Assembly: GCF_027533645.1 (NCBI RefSeq)
Contig: NZ_JAQAGY010000004.1
Span: 1-64,000, forward strand
Length of the DNA stretch: 64,000 nucleotides
Source of the DNA: Paenibacillus caseinilyticus
GTDB taxonomy: Bacteria; Bacillota; Bacilli; Paenibacillales; NBRC-103111
Reading direction: 5' to 3'
Shown: piece by piece, positions 41,828 through 51,473 of the stretch
How positions within the stretch are numbered: position 1 is the stretch's first letter
Layout of the letters: every line of letters begins with the position of its first letter
Position numbers and translations under genes: made by a program
Notes under the pieces: model-generated
Databases searched by the model: none
What the model saw: the letters and a program-made list of their open reading frames with translations, nothing else
What the model was told of the DNA's origin: nothing

Positions 41828-42451
41828 TTAGACATTCTCCCTGCCGAGCGTCATGTCGTATATCATTCCGGTCACCACACGGGCAATCTTCTCAATGTCC
41901 CCTTCAGCGGACTCTTTCAGAATCAAATATTGCAGGCAGGTTTCGTTGAGCAGGCCGTCAATGGCCGTTGCCGCAACTTCGAACTGAAAGGTGTCGTAAT
42001 CCGGAAACAAGTGGAACTTGCGAAACAGCTTCATAATGATGTCCAGCATGCTGCGCCGGCAATCCGCGACCACCTTCTCGGCCTCGGGAAAATGGGTCGT
42101 GCTATGCATCCGAAGCAGATACATGATGCCCCTGTGATTGCGGTACAGCGTCATGCATTCCGTGATGGTTTCGAATAATTTCTGCTTCAGCTCTTCCTTC
42201 GGCATGTTCGGGTTCACCTGATCGGCAAAGATCGTTTCCACCTGCTCGAGTATAGCTGCATTGGTATTCTCAATAATGGAAGTAAAGATGGTTTCCTTGG
42301 ACTGGAAATAGAGATAGAATGTGCCCTGCGCCACACCCGCCCGCTTGACGATGTCCGATACTTTCGTTTCATGGTAGCCCTTCTCCGTAAACAGCACCAG
42401 GGCGGCTTCCAGCAGCTTGAGCTTGGTGGGCTCATTGATCTTCGCCATCAT
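41828..42451 (-). CDS. TetR/AcrR-family repressor
   Basis: The 207-residue regulator has an N-terminal TetR helix-turn-helix (about 8-55: KLLEAALVLFTEKGYHETKVSDIVKRAGVAQGTFYLYF) and a ligand-binding C-terminal helical domain. GGGAGGT precedes the ATG, and the start overlaps the stop of the adaptor gene (ATGA type). It lies in the middle of the efflux operon. It should bind the 32-bp palindrome before the adaptor gene and release it when a pump substrate binds, which would make the operon self-regulated. Confidence 0.9.
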   Translation of the reverse strand: MMAKINEPTKLKLLEAALVLFTEKGYHETKVSDIVKRAGVAQGTFYLYFQSKETIFTSIIENTNAAILEQVETIFADQVNPNMPKEELKQKLFETITECMTLYRNHRGIMYLLRMHSTTHFPEAEKVVADCRRSMLDIIMKLFRKFHLFPDYDTFQFEVAATAIDGLLNETCLQYLILKESAEGDIEKIARVVTGMIYDMTLGRENV

Positions 42452-43707
42452 TGCTTACCTCCCTCTTGCTCTTCCGTGACGGTTACACGCTCTCCATCCT
42501 TCAGCCTTAGCTGCCCTTGCGTGACGATCCGCTCGCTGCCGTCCAGTCCCGACACGATCTCCTGTAGCTTATTTTTCACCTTGCCCGTCTGCACAACCCG
42601 CTTTTCCACATGATCCCCGTTCACGATAAATACATAAGAGGAACCGTTGTCTTGGATGACGGCTTCGGAAGGAACGGCCAGCGACGGCTGGGGAGCCGAC
42701 TGGCTGAGCTGAAGCCCGACACGGGTTCCGGGCTTCAGCTTCCCATCCGGGTTGTCGGCTTGAAGCTGGAGCTCGAAGGTCTTCGTTTGCGGATCGGCTG
42801 TGGAAGACAAATAGATCACTTTCCCTTCGAAGGCTTCGCCGGTACCCGTCTGCACAAAGCTCATCTTCTCCTGCCCTTGAGCCGCCAGCCAATAAGCCTC
42901 CGTCAGCTGTGCTTTGATTTTGACGATATTCTGCTGCTGGACCTTCCCCGCCTGTACGCCTGGCTGGAGGGTCATGCCTTCCTCCAGGGGCATATAGGTC
43001 AGGACCCCGCTGATGGGCGACTTGATATCATAGTAGGACATGGACCGCTGCCACTCTTCCTGGGACAGCTGGGTCGAGCGGAGCTGGTATTCCGCGGCGC
43101 TGAGCGGATTGCTGGTCTCAAGCGTGTTCTTCTTGTCGTGCAGCAGCTCCAGGTCAAGCTTGGCCTGCTCCAGGCGGGTTTCTATGGAATGAAGCTGATT
43201 CTTCTCCACGAGGCCTTCGTCATACTGATTGCGCAGCTTGGCATAGTCCCTCTCCAGCTCGTCCAAGGAGAGCTCCGCTTTCGCAATGGACAGATCGATC
43301 TCTTTTTTGGAATCGGCCAAATCTTTCTTTGCCTTGTCGAGCTGCTCCGCCGCGCTCACCAGGGCGGCATCCACCTTCTCCTTCTCACGGAGAATATCTA
43401 TCTTCTCGATCTCAAGGAGGGGCTCGTCTTTGGTGACGAGATCCCCCCGTTTGCGCAGCACTTTGGTTACATCGCCGCTCACCTTCGAAGTGATGTCGAG
43501 CTCCAGGAACGGTGTGACTTCACCAGCCAGATAAGCCTGCTCTTCCCATTTGGATTGCTGCACATTCGAGACACGGACAACCTTGGCCAAGGCTTCTCCT
43601 GCAGCATTCGCTGTTGGATCCGCTTGGGGTTTACTGCAGCCGCCTGCAAGAAGTACAGCAGACAGGATAACGGCCATCAGCTTGTAATGATGAGTGCTCA
43701 CGCTCAT
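42448..43707 (-). CDS. RND efflux adaptor lipoprotein (membrane fusion protein)
   Basis: This HlyD/AcrA-type adaptor of about 419 residues has a lipoprotein signal (VLLAGGC lipobox), a split barrel-sandwich/lipoyl domain (GEVTPFLELDITSKVSGDV with GDLVTKDEPLLEIEK, later DIKSPISGVLTYMPLEEG), a long coiled-coil hairpin (about 95-180) and a beta-barrel C-terminus. The ATG (MSVSTHHYK) follows AGGAG. It should bridge the RND pump to the cell exterior. It is the first gene of the adaptor-TetR-pump operon, just downstream of the palindromic operator. Confidence 0.9.
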   Translation of the reverse strand: MSVSTHHYKLMAVILSAVLLAGGCSKPQADPTANAAGEALAKVVRVSNVQQSKWEEQAYLAGEVTPFLELDITSKVSGDVTKVLRKRGDLVTKDEPLLEIEKIDILREKEKVDAALVSAAEQLDKAKKDLADSKKEIDLSIAKAELSLDELERDYAKLRNQYDEGLVEKNQLHSIETRLEQAKLDLELLHDKKNTLETSNPLSAAEYQLRSTQLSQEEWQRSMSYYDIKSPISGVLTYMPLEEGMTLQPGVQAGKVQQQNIVKIKAQLTEAYWLAAQGQEKMSFVQTGTGEAFEGKVIYLSSTADPQTKTFELQLQADNPDGKLKPGTRVGLQLSQSAPQPSLAVPSEAVIQDNGSSYVFIVNGDHVEKRVVQTGKVKNKLQEIVSGLDGSERIVTQGQLRLKDGERVTVTEEQEGGKQ

Positions 43708-43720
43708 CCACACTCCTAAC

Positions 43721-43752
43721 TAAGATATGACTGACTAATCAGTCATATCTTA
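43721..43752. promoter_or_regulatory. TetR-type palindromic operator
   Basis: Perfect 14-bp arms TAAGATATGACTGA and TCAGTCATATCTTA flank a CTAA centre. The centre TGACTGACTAATCAGTCA is typical of TetR-family operators. It lies 14 bp upstream of the adaptor ATG and covers the likely promoter or leader, so it fits as the site of the operon-encoded TetR protein. Confidence 0.85.
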
Positions 43753-43835
43753 TCACTCCCCTTGCCGCCTGACAATCCGGCAAAATTGTGAACGTTGTAT
43801 GAACACAAACCATGACACAGCCCCTATATACGATA

Positions 43836-43866
43836 CAAATAAAGAAGGGCTGCCGAATGGCAGCCC
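43836..43866 (-). terminator. terminator after the DUF5695 gene
   Basis: The arms GGGCTGCC and GGCAGCCC (8 bp, loop GAAT) are followed on the minus strand by TTCTTTATTTG. It lies about 70 bp beyond the stop of the large secreted protein. Confidence 0.7.
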
Positions 43867-43936
43867 GAAGCTTCAAATCCGGGCCGGCCCATGGCAAACC
43901 CTCCTTATCCGGTTGAGTTGAACCGGTTGAGCTGAA

Positions 43937-46900
43937 TCAATGATGCGGTACGGTTACGATGGCCTGAGAGGACGTTAGATTCCCCGCCTGATCCCGGGCG
44001 GTGTAGGTGACGGTATACGTACGTCCGCTGCCCCGGCCTGCCCGTTCGGCCCGCAGCAGGAAGCGGGTATCCGCGGTGCCGTATTCGGCCTGCTGAATAT
44101 CGTTCTTGGTGTCCCCGTCGCCCTGGCCGTTATCCGGTTCGCTGCTCACAATAGAGGTGAGTACGACAGATGCGATGGACGACAGACTGTCGCTGGCATA
44201 GACGGAAGCTGTGACCGGAACCATCTTGTGATTGGCCGGCTTCAGCACAGCAGGGCTCAGTCGGACCGTCAGCTCGGGAGCGGTCTTATCGATTCGGACT
44301 TCCGCCGCATGCGAGGTCTCTTTGTTCCCTGCCAGGTCTTCGCTCCAGTACGTTAACCGGTGAGTGCCGTCGCCGCGGATCTGAACGGTTGTTCCGGGTT
44401 GAACCGGTCCCCCGTCTATGGAATAGTAAGTCGCCGCCGTGCCGCCTCCTTCGTCTTCCGCCTGCAGGGTGACGAGCACGTCGCGGTTGACCCAGCCCGC
44501 CGGGAGGCCGGCGGCCGTCGTCACCGGAGCCCTCCGGTCCTTGCGGCTGACCGTAATCTGGGCCTGGGCAGCCAGATTCGTTCCTTCCACGGCTCCCTGC
44601 ACAGGGAACGTGCCCTCTTTCGCATAGCGGGCAGGATCCACGGCTTCCCAGCTGACATCCGCTGCGCCGGTGCCTCCGCTCTCATAGGTTACGCTCACGC
44701 GTTCCGGAAGAGCAGGGGCTGTGCCTGTTTCGGTGGTGACGGCGACGGGCTGTACTCCAGCGATGTCCCTGCCTTCGTAGAGGGCCTTCACCTGCGAGGC
44801 CGTCATCGCCCCTTGGTAGATGCGGAAGTCATCCAGCCCTGCACGGAGCTGGGCGCCGTTCCCATAGCCGGATACGCCGATTTTCTTCACATCTCCCGTC
44901 GCCGTGATCGAGGCGGGAGTGCCATCCAGGCCGATCGCCTGAGAGACCCCATTGCGGTAGATGGCCGCTTCACCCGTCGAAGAGTCAAAGGTAAACGCCA
45001 CATGGGTCCATTCATTCAGTGGAAGGAACGCATCCGGTGATTGTCGGACGTAGAATCCGTTCGCGCCGTCCACATAGACAATGCTCGCATTGCCGTTGTA
45101 GGTGATGAAGAAGCCTTTGCCGGCGTAATCATTCTCGGGCTTGAACCAGAGCACCACGTTCTCCCGCGCGTCCATGCTCTCCGTCCGCTTGATCCAGTAG
45201 GACACGGTAAGCGCTTGAGGCTGGAGCAGGCTGGAGGTGCCGGCATCAATATAATTGCCCATATCTCCTTCGAACAGAAGCGAGCCGCCCTGATGTCCCC
45301 CGGGTGTCCAGGCCAGCCGGCCGCGGACCGTTCCGTTCAGCTGATTCGCGGTCTCATCCTTCACGGTGGTGCCGGAGGCTTCGTCCAGCTTGTATCTCAC
45401 AACCGGCACCGGATAAGGCTGGATCACCCGGTCCGTGACGGTGACCTTAGCCGCTGCGGACAGATCCGTCCCGGTTACCGCTCCATGAACGGTGAAAGTA
45501 CGTCCGCTCTGTGCGTACTGCTCCGCATCGATAGCATCCCAGTTCACCGTGACGCCGATCTGTCCTCCGTCCTTCAGGTAGGCCGTAACGGAGGGCGGCA
45601 GCTGGGGTGCGGTCCCCGCAGGCGTCGATACCTGTACCTCTTGCAGATGGTCGATCCTATCCACGGGAGGGGTCAGCAGTCCCGCGATGTCTGCCGGGCT
45701 CAGCGCACGGCTGTAGATCCGGAAGTCGTCGACCGCCCCGTCATAGATCGGGTCCGAGTACTGCGATTTGCCGATATAGTTGTTCTTGGTCTTCCCGAGA
45801 TCCCGGGGACTCAGTGTCATGGAGCTGTTCCTGCCCGCTTCCCGGCCGTCGATATACAGAATCCCGGTGTTCCCGGACAGCGTCACGGCCACATGATGCC
45901 AGCCGCCTGCGGTCAGGGCCGGTCCGGTGATGGTCTGCTCCTCGCCCGCCCGGTTGCCGCCGGTCGTGATGCTGAACTGCATATTCCCGCCCACCTTGGG
46001 TGCGAGGAACATGTAGGCATCCGTGCCGCTGCCGAAGTCGAACAGCCTGGCATAGTCGCTGAGCTTGTTTGCCCGGGTCCACGCGGCTATGGTGAAGGCC
46101 GTGGTCTGGGCCATGATATTCTCGGGCAGCTTCACGTGCCCGTTCGTTCCGCCCGCCTGGACGGCACTGCCCGAGCGGCCTGCCGACCACCCGGCGGTGC
46201 CGACCAGCACAGCGTCTTTGCCGTTCGCGGAAGCATCCCCTGCCGTCTGGCCTTCATTCTCGTCAAAAGGATACGCCGCGAGCACCTCAGGCAGCGGAGG
46301 CTCGGGATTCACGGTCAGGACGACGGTATCCGATCCCGTGAGCCCGGAATCATTCCCCTCCAGCCGGAAGGTATACACGCCGGCCCTGTCTACCCGGACG
46401 GACGTCGTCAGGGCCGTGGGACTGCCGAAGACTGCGGATGCTCCATCCGGCCCGGACGCCAGAGTCCACCGGGTCGTCACCGTTCCCCGCGGAAGGCCGT
46501 CATCCTCTACCTGTCCCTTCAAGGTAACATCCTCCAGCAGGGTGACGGTCCGGTCTTCCCCTGCGCTGAGCACAGGCGCCTGGTTGGGGTCCGGGGTCGT
46601 CTCTGTAAGCTCCACCGTGTAGGCGGCAGCGGCTGGTGCATTCACCGTAAGCACGGACCGGGAGCCGAAGGCGTTCAGCTTCTTCCCGGCCGGCACGCCA
46701 TCCACCTTCACCTCATAAGCGCCCTGCTTCAATCCCTCGAGCGTAATCCGGGTCTGGTGCGGACCGGCAGGCGTCGTATTTTTCATGTTCAGCTTGACGG
46801 CGTTCTTCTCTTTGGACAGTTCCGCACGGGTGTACTGGTCCCGGTTCAGTGCGATATACAGCTTCTCCGTGATGAGATTCAGCTTCATGAAGAGACCGTC

Positions 46901-49339
46901 CGTCGGTTCAACGACATAGGCATTCCCCTGCTCCGTAACGTTCGCGCCGTATCCGGTCACGCCGAAGATGGGGTCGACCGCCACGTCTGCGCTCAGAATC
47001 TGCAGAGCTCCGAATAAGCCGAGATCCGCTTCGCCTGTCATGCCCCGCCAGCCATTCTGCAGAGGAACATTGCTGCCGCCTCCATGCCCGAGGGTGCCCA
47101 GATTGCCCCGTTCCGCTTGGAAGGTCCATGCCGCGGCACCGTAGTTCTCCGGTTCGCCGCTGATCTGTCCCGTATTGATCGAACCTATATTGGCGATCTT
47201 GGCCGCATAGGAGAGGCGCTGCTCCACCTCACGTCCGCTGACGGCATGGTACCGGATCCAGTCGTCCATCGCATACCCGGCAAGCGAGACGGTATACTGG
47301 AAGTTCCACCAATTCTCCCCTGTGATGGTCACGGGGTCCGCATAGTAATACCATACAGGCATGTGCCCCCGGGCGGCACGGGTTTTTCGGTTGATTTTGT
47401 CCATCATCCCGGTCGCCTTGGCCTGCTCCGCTTCGTTGCCCAGCTGCATCTTGGCCAGCGTATACACCGCTTCCTCGCCGGTATTGTCATAACTGTATTC
47501 GGAGCCGTAAGGGTAGGTCGTATTCTTGAAATTGGTATACTTGCGCAGCATCTTCTCCCGGATATCCGCCGCTTCGTCCACGTACCCTTCCGCTTCCAGG
47601 GCCTGGATGATCGCTGGTGTCGTGAGCTCCCCCATCAGGCCGGTTTCCCAGTTGTAAGCCACCGGCCCCTCATAGAGGGCCTTCATGATGCGATAGGCAC
47701 GGAGAAGATATACGCCCGGCTCATGCTTGTATTCGGCCAAGCCCGGATACTCCTTCGCGATCTTGTACATGCTGAAGTACGTGTTATACACATGCGGATA
47801 GGCATACCCGCGGTAGGTCGGCGTATCGTTGGGCTCAGGCATCAGGAAGTCGTGAATGAGATAATCTTCCTGATGACCGTTCATCAGGTTGGTCCAGATG
47901 GCGGTTTCCAGATACTCGTCGAGGGCTTTGATTTCCCTCGCGACGGGGACCAAGGCATTTTTCTCGGCAAGGAACTGCCCGTGCGTCAGACCCCAGTCGT
48001 CTCCCCAGCCCCAATAGCCGTTGAAGACGCCGCGTTTTTCCTTCGTATGCATCATCCAGTCGTCGAAGACCTTGTCGCGGATCGAACCCGGCTCATGCCA
48101 CTGCGTCTTATCGACCATGAAGGTGGAATGGGCCTCTAGAGCGCGGTCGATAGGATCGATACCATAGAATTGCAATACGGTACGCCGCCCATCCCCATAC
48201 TGAACGGCCACCGGATTGGGACCCAGCCGGGACAGCTGGAGCTCATAGAGGTGATGACCGCCTTCCCGGGTACCTGTCATAGGAATCGGGCGTCCCTCCG
48301 TATCCGTCACGCTCTGAATCGGCTGCCGGGTGCGTAGATCGAACCTGGCCTTTTGATTGGTCGGCACGATCATGCCCGGAATGACCGTGACATCGATGAG
48401 GCCTTCCTCGTAGAGCTTCTGCTTCAGATGAGCCTCATCCTTAACGGCAAAGAATTTGAAGCCGTACTGGCTCGACTCCCCCGCCTTCAGCTGCAGGCTC
48501 GTGTTCGGCAGATAGCCCCTGTTCGTGGACTTGATGACATTGGAATGAATATAGAACACATTCAGGCCTTCGGTCCACTTGCCGTTCTCCCCGGCCCACT
48601 TGCTGCCCGGATGCTCTTCGATTCTCCATCGGTCCTGGTATTCGAAGCCGGCGCCCGTCGACGCATCCGGGGTCATAAGGAGCATGGAGCCCAGGCCGCT
48701 CGGCCGTCCTGCCGTAATGTAGGAGCCGTGGCCGCCGACGAAGGAATGGGAGACGACGCGGGTCTCATAGATCGCGTCCCCGTAGTTCCACTGCTCATTG
48801 AACGGCAGCGGCACGCCGTAATCGCCGATCTCAAGCCTCTTTCCGCTGGTGTTCTCCACGCGGATCTTCCAGCTCAGGGAGCCATCCTCCTGCGTCGTAT
48901 ATGTCTCGGTCAGCTTGAAATCCCGTATGCCCCCGGCATTACGGGAGCCCGCATACGTCACCGTCACTTCGCTGCCGCTGCGATCGATTCTCCTGACATC
49001 GCCGGACGTATTGGTGGAAGCGGTCTTCCATTCTCCCTGATCCAGGCGGTAAGTGAACAGGAGCTCGCCGAGCCATTGATGGTCCGCAGTATCCTGTTCT
49101 GGGGCAGCTTCCGCATTCATCACATACTGGGTAGGAAACAGATCGTTCTCGATCTTCAGCGAAGAGATCTCGCCGTAGTCGCCAATATCTACAAGCAGCT
49201 TCTCGCCCGCCGGAGTCTCCGCCGCCTCTGCCCTGCCGCTCATGGGAGGGAGCAGGGTGGTCAGCAGCGCGCAGACGAGGCAGAGGATAAGCACATGTCC
49301 TCTCAGGCGCTTGGTTTTTGCATGGGACCGATTTTTCAC
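43937..49339 (-). CDS. giant secreted DUF5695-type glycosidase with LamG and Ig modules
   Basis: The 1800-residue secreted protein has a signal peptide (about 1-40), then a large region (about 45-910) that I recognise as DUF5695, with aromatic-rich segments such as FNGYWGWGDDWGLTHGQF and ENWWNFQYTVSLAGYAMDDW suggesting an (alpha/alpha)-toroid glycosidase. A PKD-like Ig domain (about 920-1010), a LamG jelly roll (1020-1226), a Big_4-type Ig domain, a second LamG (1316-1523), a second Big_4, an OmpL47-like repeat (1600-1686) and a C-terminal Ig-like domain follow. It has no LPxTG motif or S-layer domains. It follows the GH127 gene by 43 bp. The substrate is unknown; polymer attack outside the cell is inferred. 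Confidence 0.75.
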   Translation of the reverse strand: MKNRSHAKTKRLRGHVLILCLVCALLTTLLPPMSGRAEAAETPAGEKLLVDIGDYGEISSLKIENDLFPTQYVMNAEAAPEQDTADHQWLGELLFTYRLDQGEWKTASTNTSGDVRRIDRSGSEVTVTYAGSRNAGGIRDFKLTETYTTQEDGSLSWKIRVENTSGKRLEIGDYGVPLPFNEQWNYGDAIYETRVVSHSFVGGHGSYITAGRPSGLGSMLLMTPDASTGAGFEYQDRWRIEEHPGSKWAGENGKWTEGLNVFYIHSNVIKSTNRGYLPNTSLQLKAGESSQYGFKFFAVKDEAHLKQKLYEEGLIDVTVIPGMIVPTNQKARFDLRTRQPIQSVTDTEGRPIPMTGTREGGHHLYELQLSRLGPNPVAVQYGDGRRTVLQFYGIDPIDRALEAHSTFMVDKTQWHEPGSIRDKVFDDWMMHTKEKRGVFNGYWGWGDDWGLTHGQFLAEKNALVPVAREIKALDEYLETAIWTNLMNGHQEDYLIHDFLMPEPNDTPTYRGYAYPHVYNTYFSMYKIAKEYPGLAEYKHEPGVYLLRAYRIMKALYEGPVAYNWETGLMGELTTPAIIQALEAEGYVDEAADIREKMLRKYTNFKNTTYPYGSEYSYDNTGEEAVYTLAKMQLGNEAEQAKATGMMDKINRKTRAARGHMPVWYYYADPVTITGENWWNFQYTVSLAGYAMDDWIRYHAVSGREVEQRLSYAAKIANIGSINTGQISGEPENYGAAAWTFQAERGNLGTLGHGGGSNVPLQNGWRGMTGEADLGLFGALQILSADVAVDPIFGVTGYGANVTEQGNAYVVEPTDGLFMKLNLITEKLYIALNRDQYTRAELSKEKNAVKLNMKNTTPAGPHQTRITLEGLKQGAYEVKVDGVPAGKKLNAFGSRSVLTVNAPAAAAYTVELTETTPDPNQAPVLSAGEDRTVTLLEDVTLKGQVEDDGLPRGTVTTRWTLASGPDGASAVFGSPTALTTSVRVDRAGVYTFRLEGNDSGLTGSDTVVLTVNPEPPLPEVLAAYPFDENEGQTAGDASANGKDAVLVGTAGWSAGRSGSAVQAGGTNGHVKLPENIMAQTTAFTIAAWTRANKLSDYARLFDFGSGTDAYMFLAPKVGGNMQFSITTGGNRAGEEQTITGPALTAGGWHHVAVTLSGNTGILYIDGREAGRNSSMTLSPRDLGKTKNNYIGKSQYSDPIYDGAVDDFRIYSRALSPADIAGLLTPPVDRIDHLQEVQVSTPAGTAPQLPPSVTAYLKDGGQIGVTVNWDAIDAEQYAQSGRTFTVHGAVTGTDLSAAAKVTVTDRVIQPYPVPVVRYKLDEASGTTVKDETANQLNGTVRGRLAWTPGGHQGGSLLFEGDMGNYIDAGTSSLLQPQALTVSYWIKRTESMDARENVVLWFKPENDYAGKGFFITYNGNASIVYVDGANGFYVRQSPDAFLPLNEWTHVAFTFDSSTGEAAIYRNGVSQAIGLDGTPASITATGDVKKIGVSGYGNGAQLRAGLDDFRIYQGAMTASQVKALYEGRDIAGVQPVAVTTETGTAPALPERVSVTYESGGTGAADVSWEAVDPARYAKEGTFPVQGAVEGTNLAAQAQITVSRKDRRAPVTTAAGLPAGWVNRDVLVTLQAEDEGGGTAATYYSIDGGPVQPGTTVQIRGDGTHRLTYWSEDLAGNKETSHAAEVRIDKTAPELTVRLSPAVLKPANHKMVPVTASVYASDSLSSIASVVLTSIVSSEPDNGQGDGDTKNDIQQAEYGTADTRFLLRAERAGRGSGRTYTVTYTARDQAGNLTSSQAIVTVPHH

Positions 49340-49382
49340 TAACGTACAGCCTCCTTTTGATCCTGCGAATGTTGGGCTGGGC

Positions 49383-51353
49383 TCACATGGGATGGGATTC
49401 GGCGACCCACACCGTCATCTCGCCTTCTCCCCGGTTTGCCCAGGCAAAATAAGGGATGAAGGTCAATTCCGCCTCGACTTCCGCCATAGGGACGTCATAC
49501 TGATACAATTCTTCTCCTCTCCACCCCCTTTCAGGCTTCAGCCGTACCGCCTTGGCCCTCAGCAGCTTGACCCCTGCGGGTAATGCCGCATGCTCCCCTG
49601 TCGTGAAGCGGGCATCTCTTGGGAGGCGCAGCTGGTAGAGCCGCTTGCCGTTATCCGCTTCTTCGAGGCAGTAGACGAAGGGACCGCGCTGCAGCGCCGT
49701 TCTGCCAAAAGTATGGCGTGCCAGAGGATGGCTCTGCATGCGCCGGACCGGCATGGAGAACGAAATCTCAACGGCTGTGGTGCCCTCCCAGTCCCCTTCC
49801 AAGCGAATGTAACCATCTTCATCTCCATGAGCATACTCCCGGATCCGGTCCCCCCGCTTCACCACGGCACGGTCTGACCAGGACGGGAACCGGAGCGCCA
49901 GCGTGAACCGGAGGGGGGCCGCGACGCTTACCTCCAATCTCACTCTTCCGTCCGCCGCATGGTCTGACTGCTGATCGATTGCCACCACCTGTCCGCCCAG
50001 CGGAACTTCGGCCTGGCCTCCGATATAGAGCTCCACGTAGACCGTTTGTTCCGATGCGGACGCCGTATAGATGTATTCTCCCAGCGATGCGAGCAGGCGA
50101 GCGGCATTCGGCGGACAGCAGGCGCAGCTGAACCAGCCTTGACGCTGGGCTTTGACATGGTTGTAATTTTTGTTCTTCCCGAGGACTTCGGGGTACACCT
50201 CGAGCGGATTGACATAGAAGAAGCGGGTGCCGTCCAGCGACAGACCGCCAATGACCGTGTTGTAGAGCGCCCGTTCCATCACATCGGCATACCTGCTGTC
50301 CCTGTGCAGCCCCAGCATCCGCCGGGCGAAGAAGATGAGCCCGACGGAAGCGCAGGTCTCCGCATAAGCGAGGTCTCCCGGAAGATCGTAGTCTGCGGAG
50401 AAGGACTCGCCCTGCTCCATGGAGCCGATCCCGCCTGTAACGTACATCCGCTTGTTGACGATGCTGTCCCACAGCCTGCGGCAGGCATCCCGCATCTCTT
50501 CGTCGCCGGTGGCCGCCGCCACATCCGCCATCGCCGAGCACATATAGACGAGCCGGACGGCGTGCCCTTCTGCAGAGGTCTGCTCCTTGACGGGCAGGTG
50601 CGACTGGCTGTAGGGGTGATCATGAGCAATGGAGAGCTGAGGGAAATGAACTGTACGCCCGCGATTCTCCCATTCCTGCTCAAAATAATGAGGCTTCCGC
50701 CCGCGTTCTTCCAAGAAATAGCGGCAGAGCTGCAGATACTTCTCCTTCCCGGTCGTTTGATACAGCTTGTATAATGCCAGCTCAATCTCCTGATGGCCGT
50801 CATAGCCCCGCAGCTTGCCCGCTTCGCGCCCGAAGATGGAATCCATGTAATCGGCGAAGCGGCATACGGCCTCTAGCAGCCTGGGTTTCCCCGTGGCCCG
50901 GTAATAGGCTGTCCCCGCCTCGATCAGGTGGCCGGCACAGTAGAGCTCATGGCACTCCGCAAGATTCGTCCACTCGCGCCCGGGCTCCTTCAGCGTGAAG
51001 TAAGTATTGATATAGCCGTCCTCCCGCTGGGACTTCACGATCAACTCGATCAAGCTGTCGGCCGTTTCCTCCAAGGCCGGATCTCTGTGGGTCTCCAGCA
51101 GGTAAGCGGCGGATTCGAGCCATTTGGCTGCGTCGCTGTCCTGGAATACCATGCCATAGAAGCTGCCCTCTTCTTCGCCGGCGGCGATCTTGAAGTTGCG
51201 GACCGCGTGGCTGGGCGCTGCGCCTTCGACCCGGTCATTGAGTGCCTCCCACTGGTAGGGAACCATCACTTCCCGCACAAGCCGGATATAGTGCGACCAG
51301 AAGGGATCCTGAATGCTCCGATTGGCGGGAGCGGTGCTTTTGTTCGAGATCAT
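49383..51353 (-). CDS. GH127 beta-L-arabinofuranosidase
   Basis: The cytoplasmic enzyme has about 656 residues, the length of HypBA1-type GH127 proteins. The zinc-thiolate active site is visible: Glu-x-Cys in YAETCASVG and the Cys pair in SCACCPPNAAR, the first of which acts as nucleophile in the family. The ATG (MISNKSTAP) has AGAGGAGA 9 nt upstream. It has no signal peptide, so it should cleave beta-L-arabinofuranosyl oligosaccharides after import. It lies after the two permease genes and before the DUF5695 gene, which links import, hydrolysis and polymer attack. GH146-like enzymes share the fold and are the alternative. Confidence 0.88.
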   Translation of the reverse strand: MISNKSTAPANRSIQDPFWSHYIRLVREVMVPYQWEALNDRVEGAAPSHAVRNFKIAAGEEEGSFYGMVFQDSDAAKWLESAAYLLETHRDPALEETADSLIELIVKSQREDGYINTYFTLKEPGREWTNLAECHELYCAGHLIEAGTAYYRATGKPRLLEAVCRFADYMDSIFGREAGKLRGYDGHQEIELALYKLYQTTGKEKYLQLCRYFLEERGRKPHYFEQEWENRGRTVHFPQLSIAHDHPYSQSHLPVKEQTSAEGHAVRLVYMCSAMADVAAATGDEEMRDACRRLWDSIVNKRMYVTGGIGSMEQGESFSADYDLPGDLAYAETCASVGLIFFARRMLGLHRDSRYADVMERALYNTVIGGLSLDGTRFFYVNPLEVYPEVLGKNKNYNHVKAQRQGWFSCACCPPNAARLLASLGEYIYTASASEQTVYVELYIGGQAEVPLGGQVVAIDQQSDHAADGRVRLEVSVAAPLRFTLALRFPSWSDRAVVKRGDRIREYAHGDEDGYIRLEGDWEGTTAVEISFSMPVRRMQSHPLARHTFGRTALQRGPFVYCLEEADNGKRLYQLRLPRDARFTTGEHAALPAGVKLLRAKAVRLKPERGWRGEELYQYDVPMAEVEAELTFIPYFAWANRGEGEMTVWVAESHPM

Positions 51354-51384
51354 ATAGGGGGGGTCTCCTCTCAATATCCGTTCT

Positions 51385-51454
51385 TATGTGATGCTTCTTT
51401 TGTGCTGTTTCTTATGTGCTGTTTCTTATGTGCTGTTTCTTATGTGCTGCTTCT
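51385..51454. repeat. five 14-bp tandem repeats in an operon gap
   Basis: Five head-to-tail units of TATGTGCTGTTTCT (with one or two changes in the outer units) fill most of the 120-bp gap between the MalG-type permease gene and GH127. The inner copies are identical, which suggests recent expansion by slippage. No function is apparent. Confidence 0.9.
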
Positions 51455-51473
51455 TGTACGATGTGCCCCCCTG

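Noticed and set aside
40828..41949. Long plus-strand frames opposite the RND pump and adaptor (also 42610-43719)
   Set aside because: They mirror the codon pattern of the efflux genes and lack ribosome sites and domains.
45041..47017. A 658-codon plus-strand frame opposite the DUF5695 gene
   Set aside because: It is a shadow of the modular secreted protein: no ribosome site, His/Arg/Gly-rich composition and no family resemblance.
51385..51454. CRISPR-like repeat array
   Set aside because: The 14-bp units are directly contiguous without spacers and no cas genes are present, so this is a simple tandem repeat.
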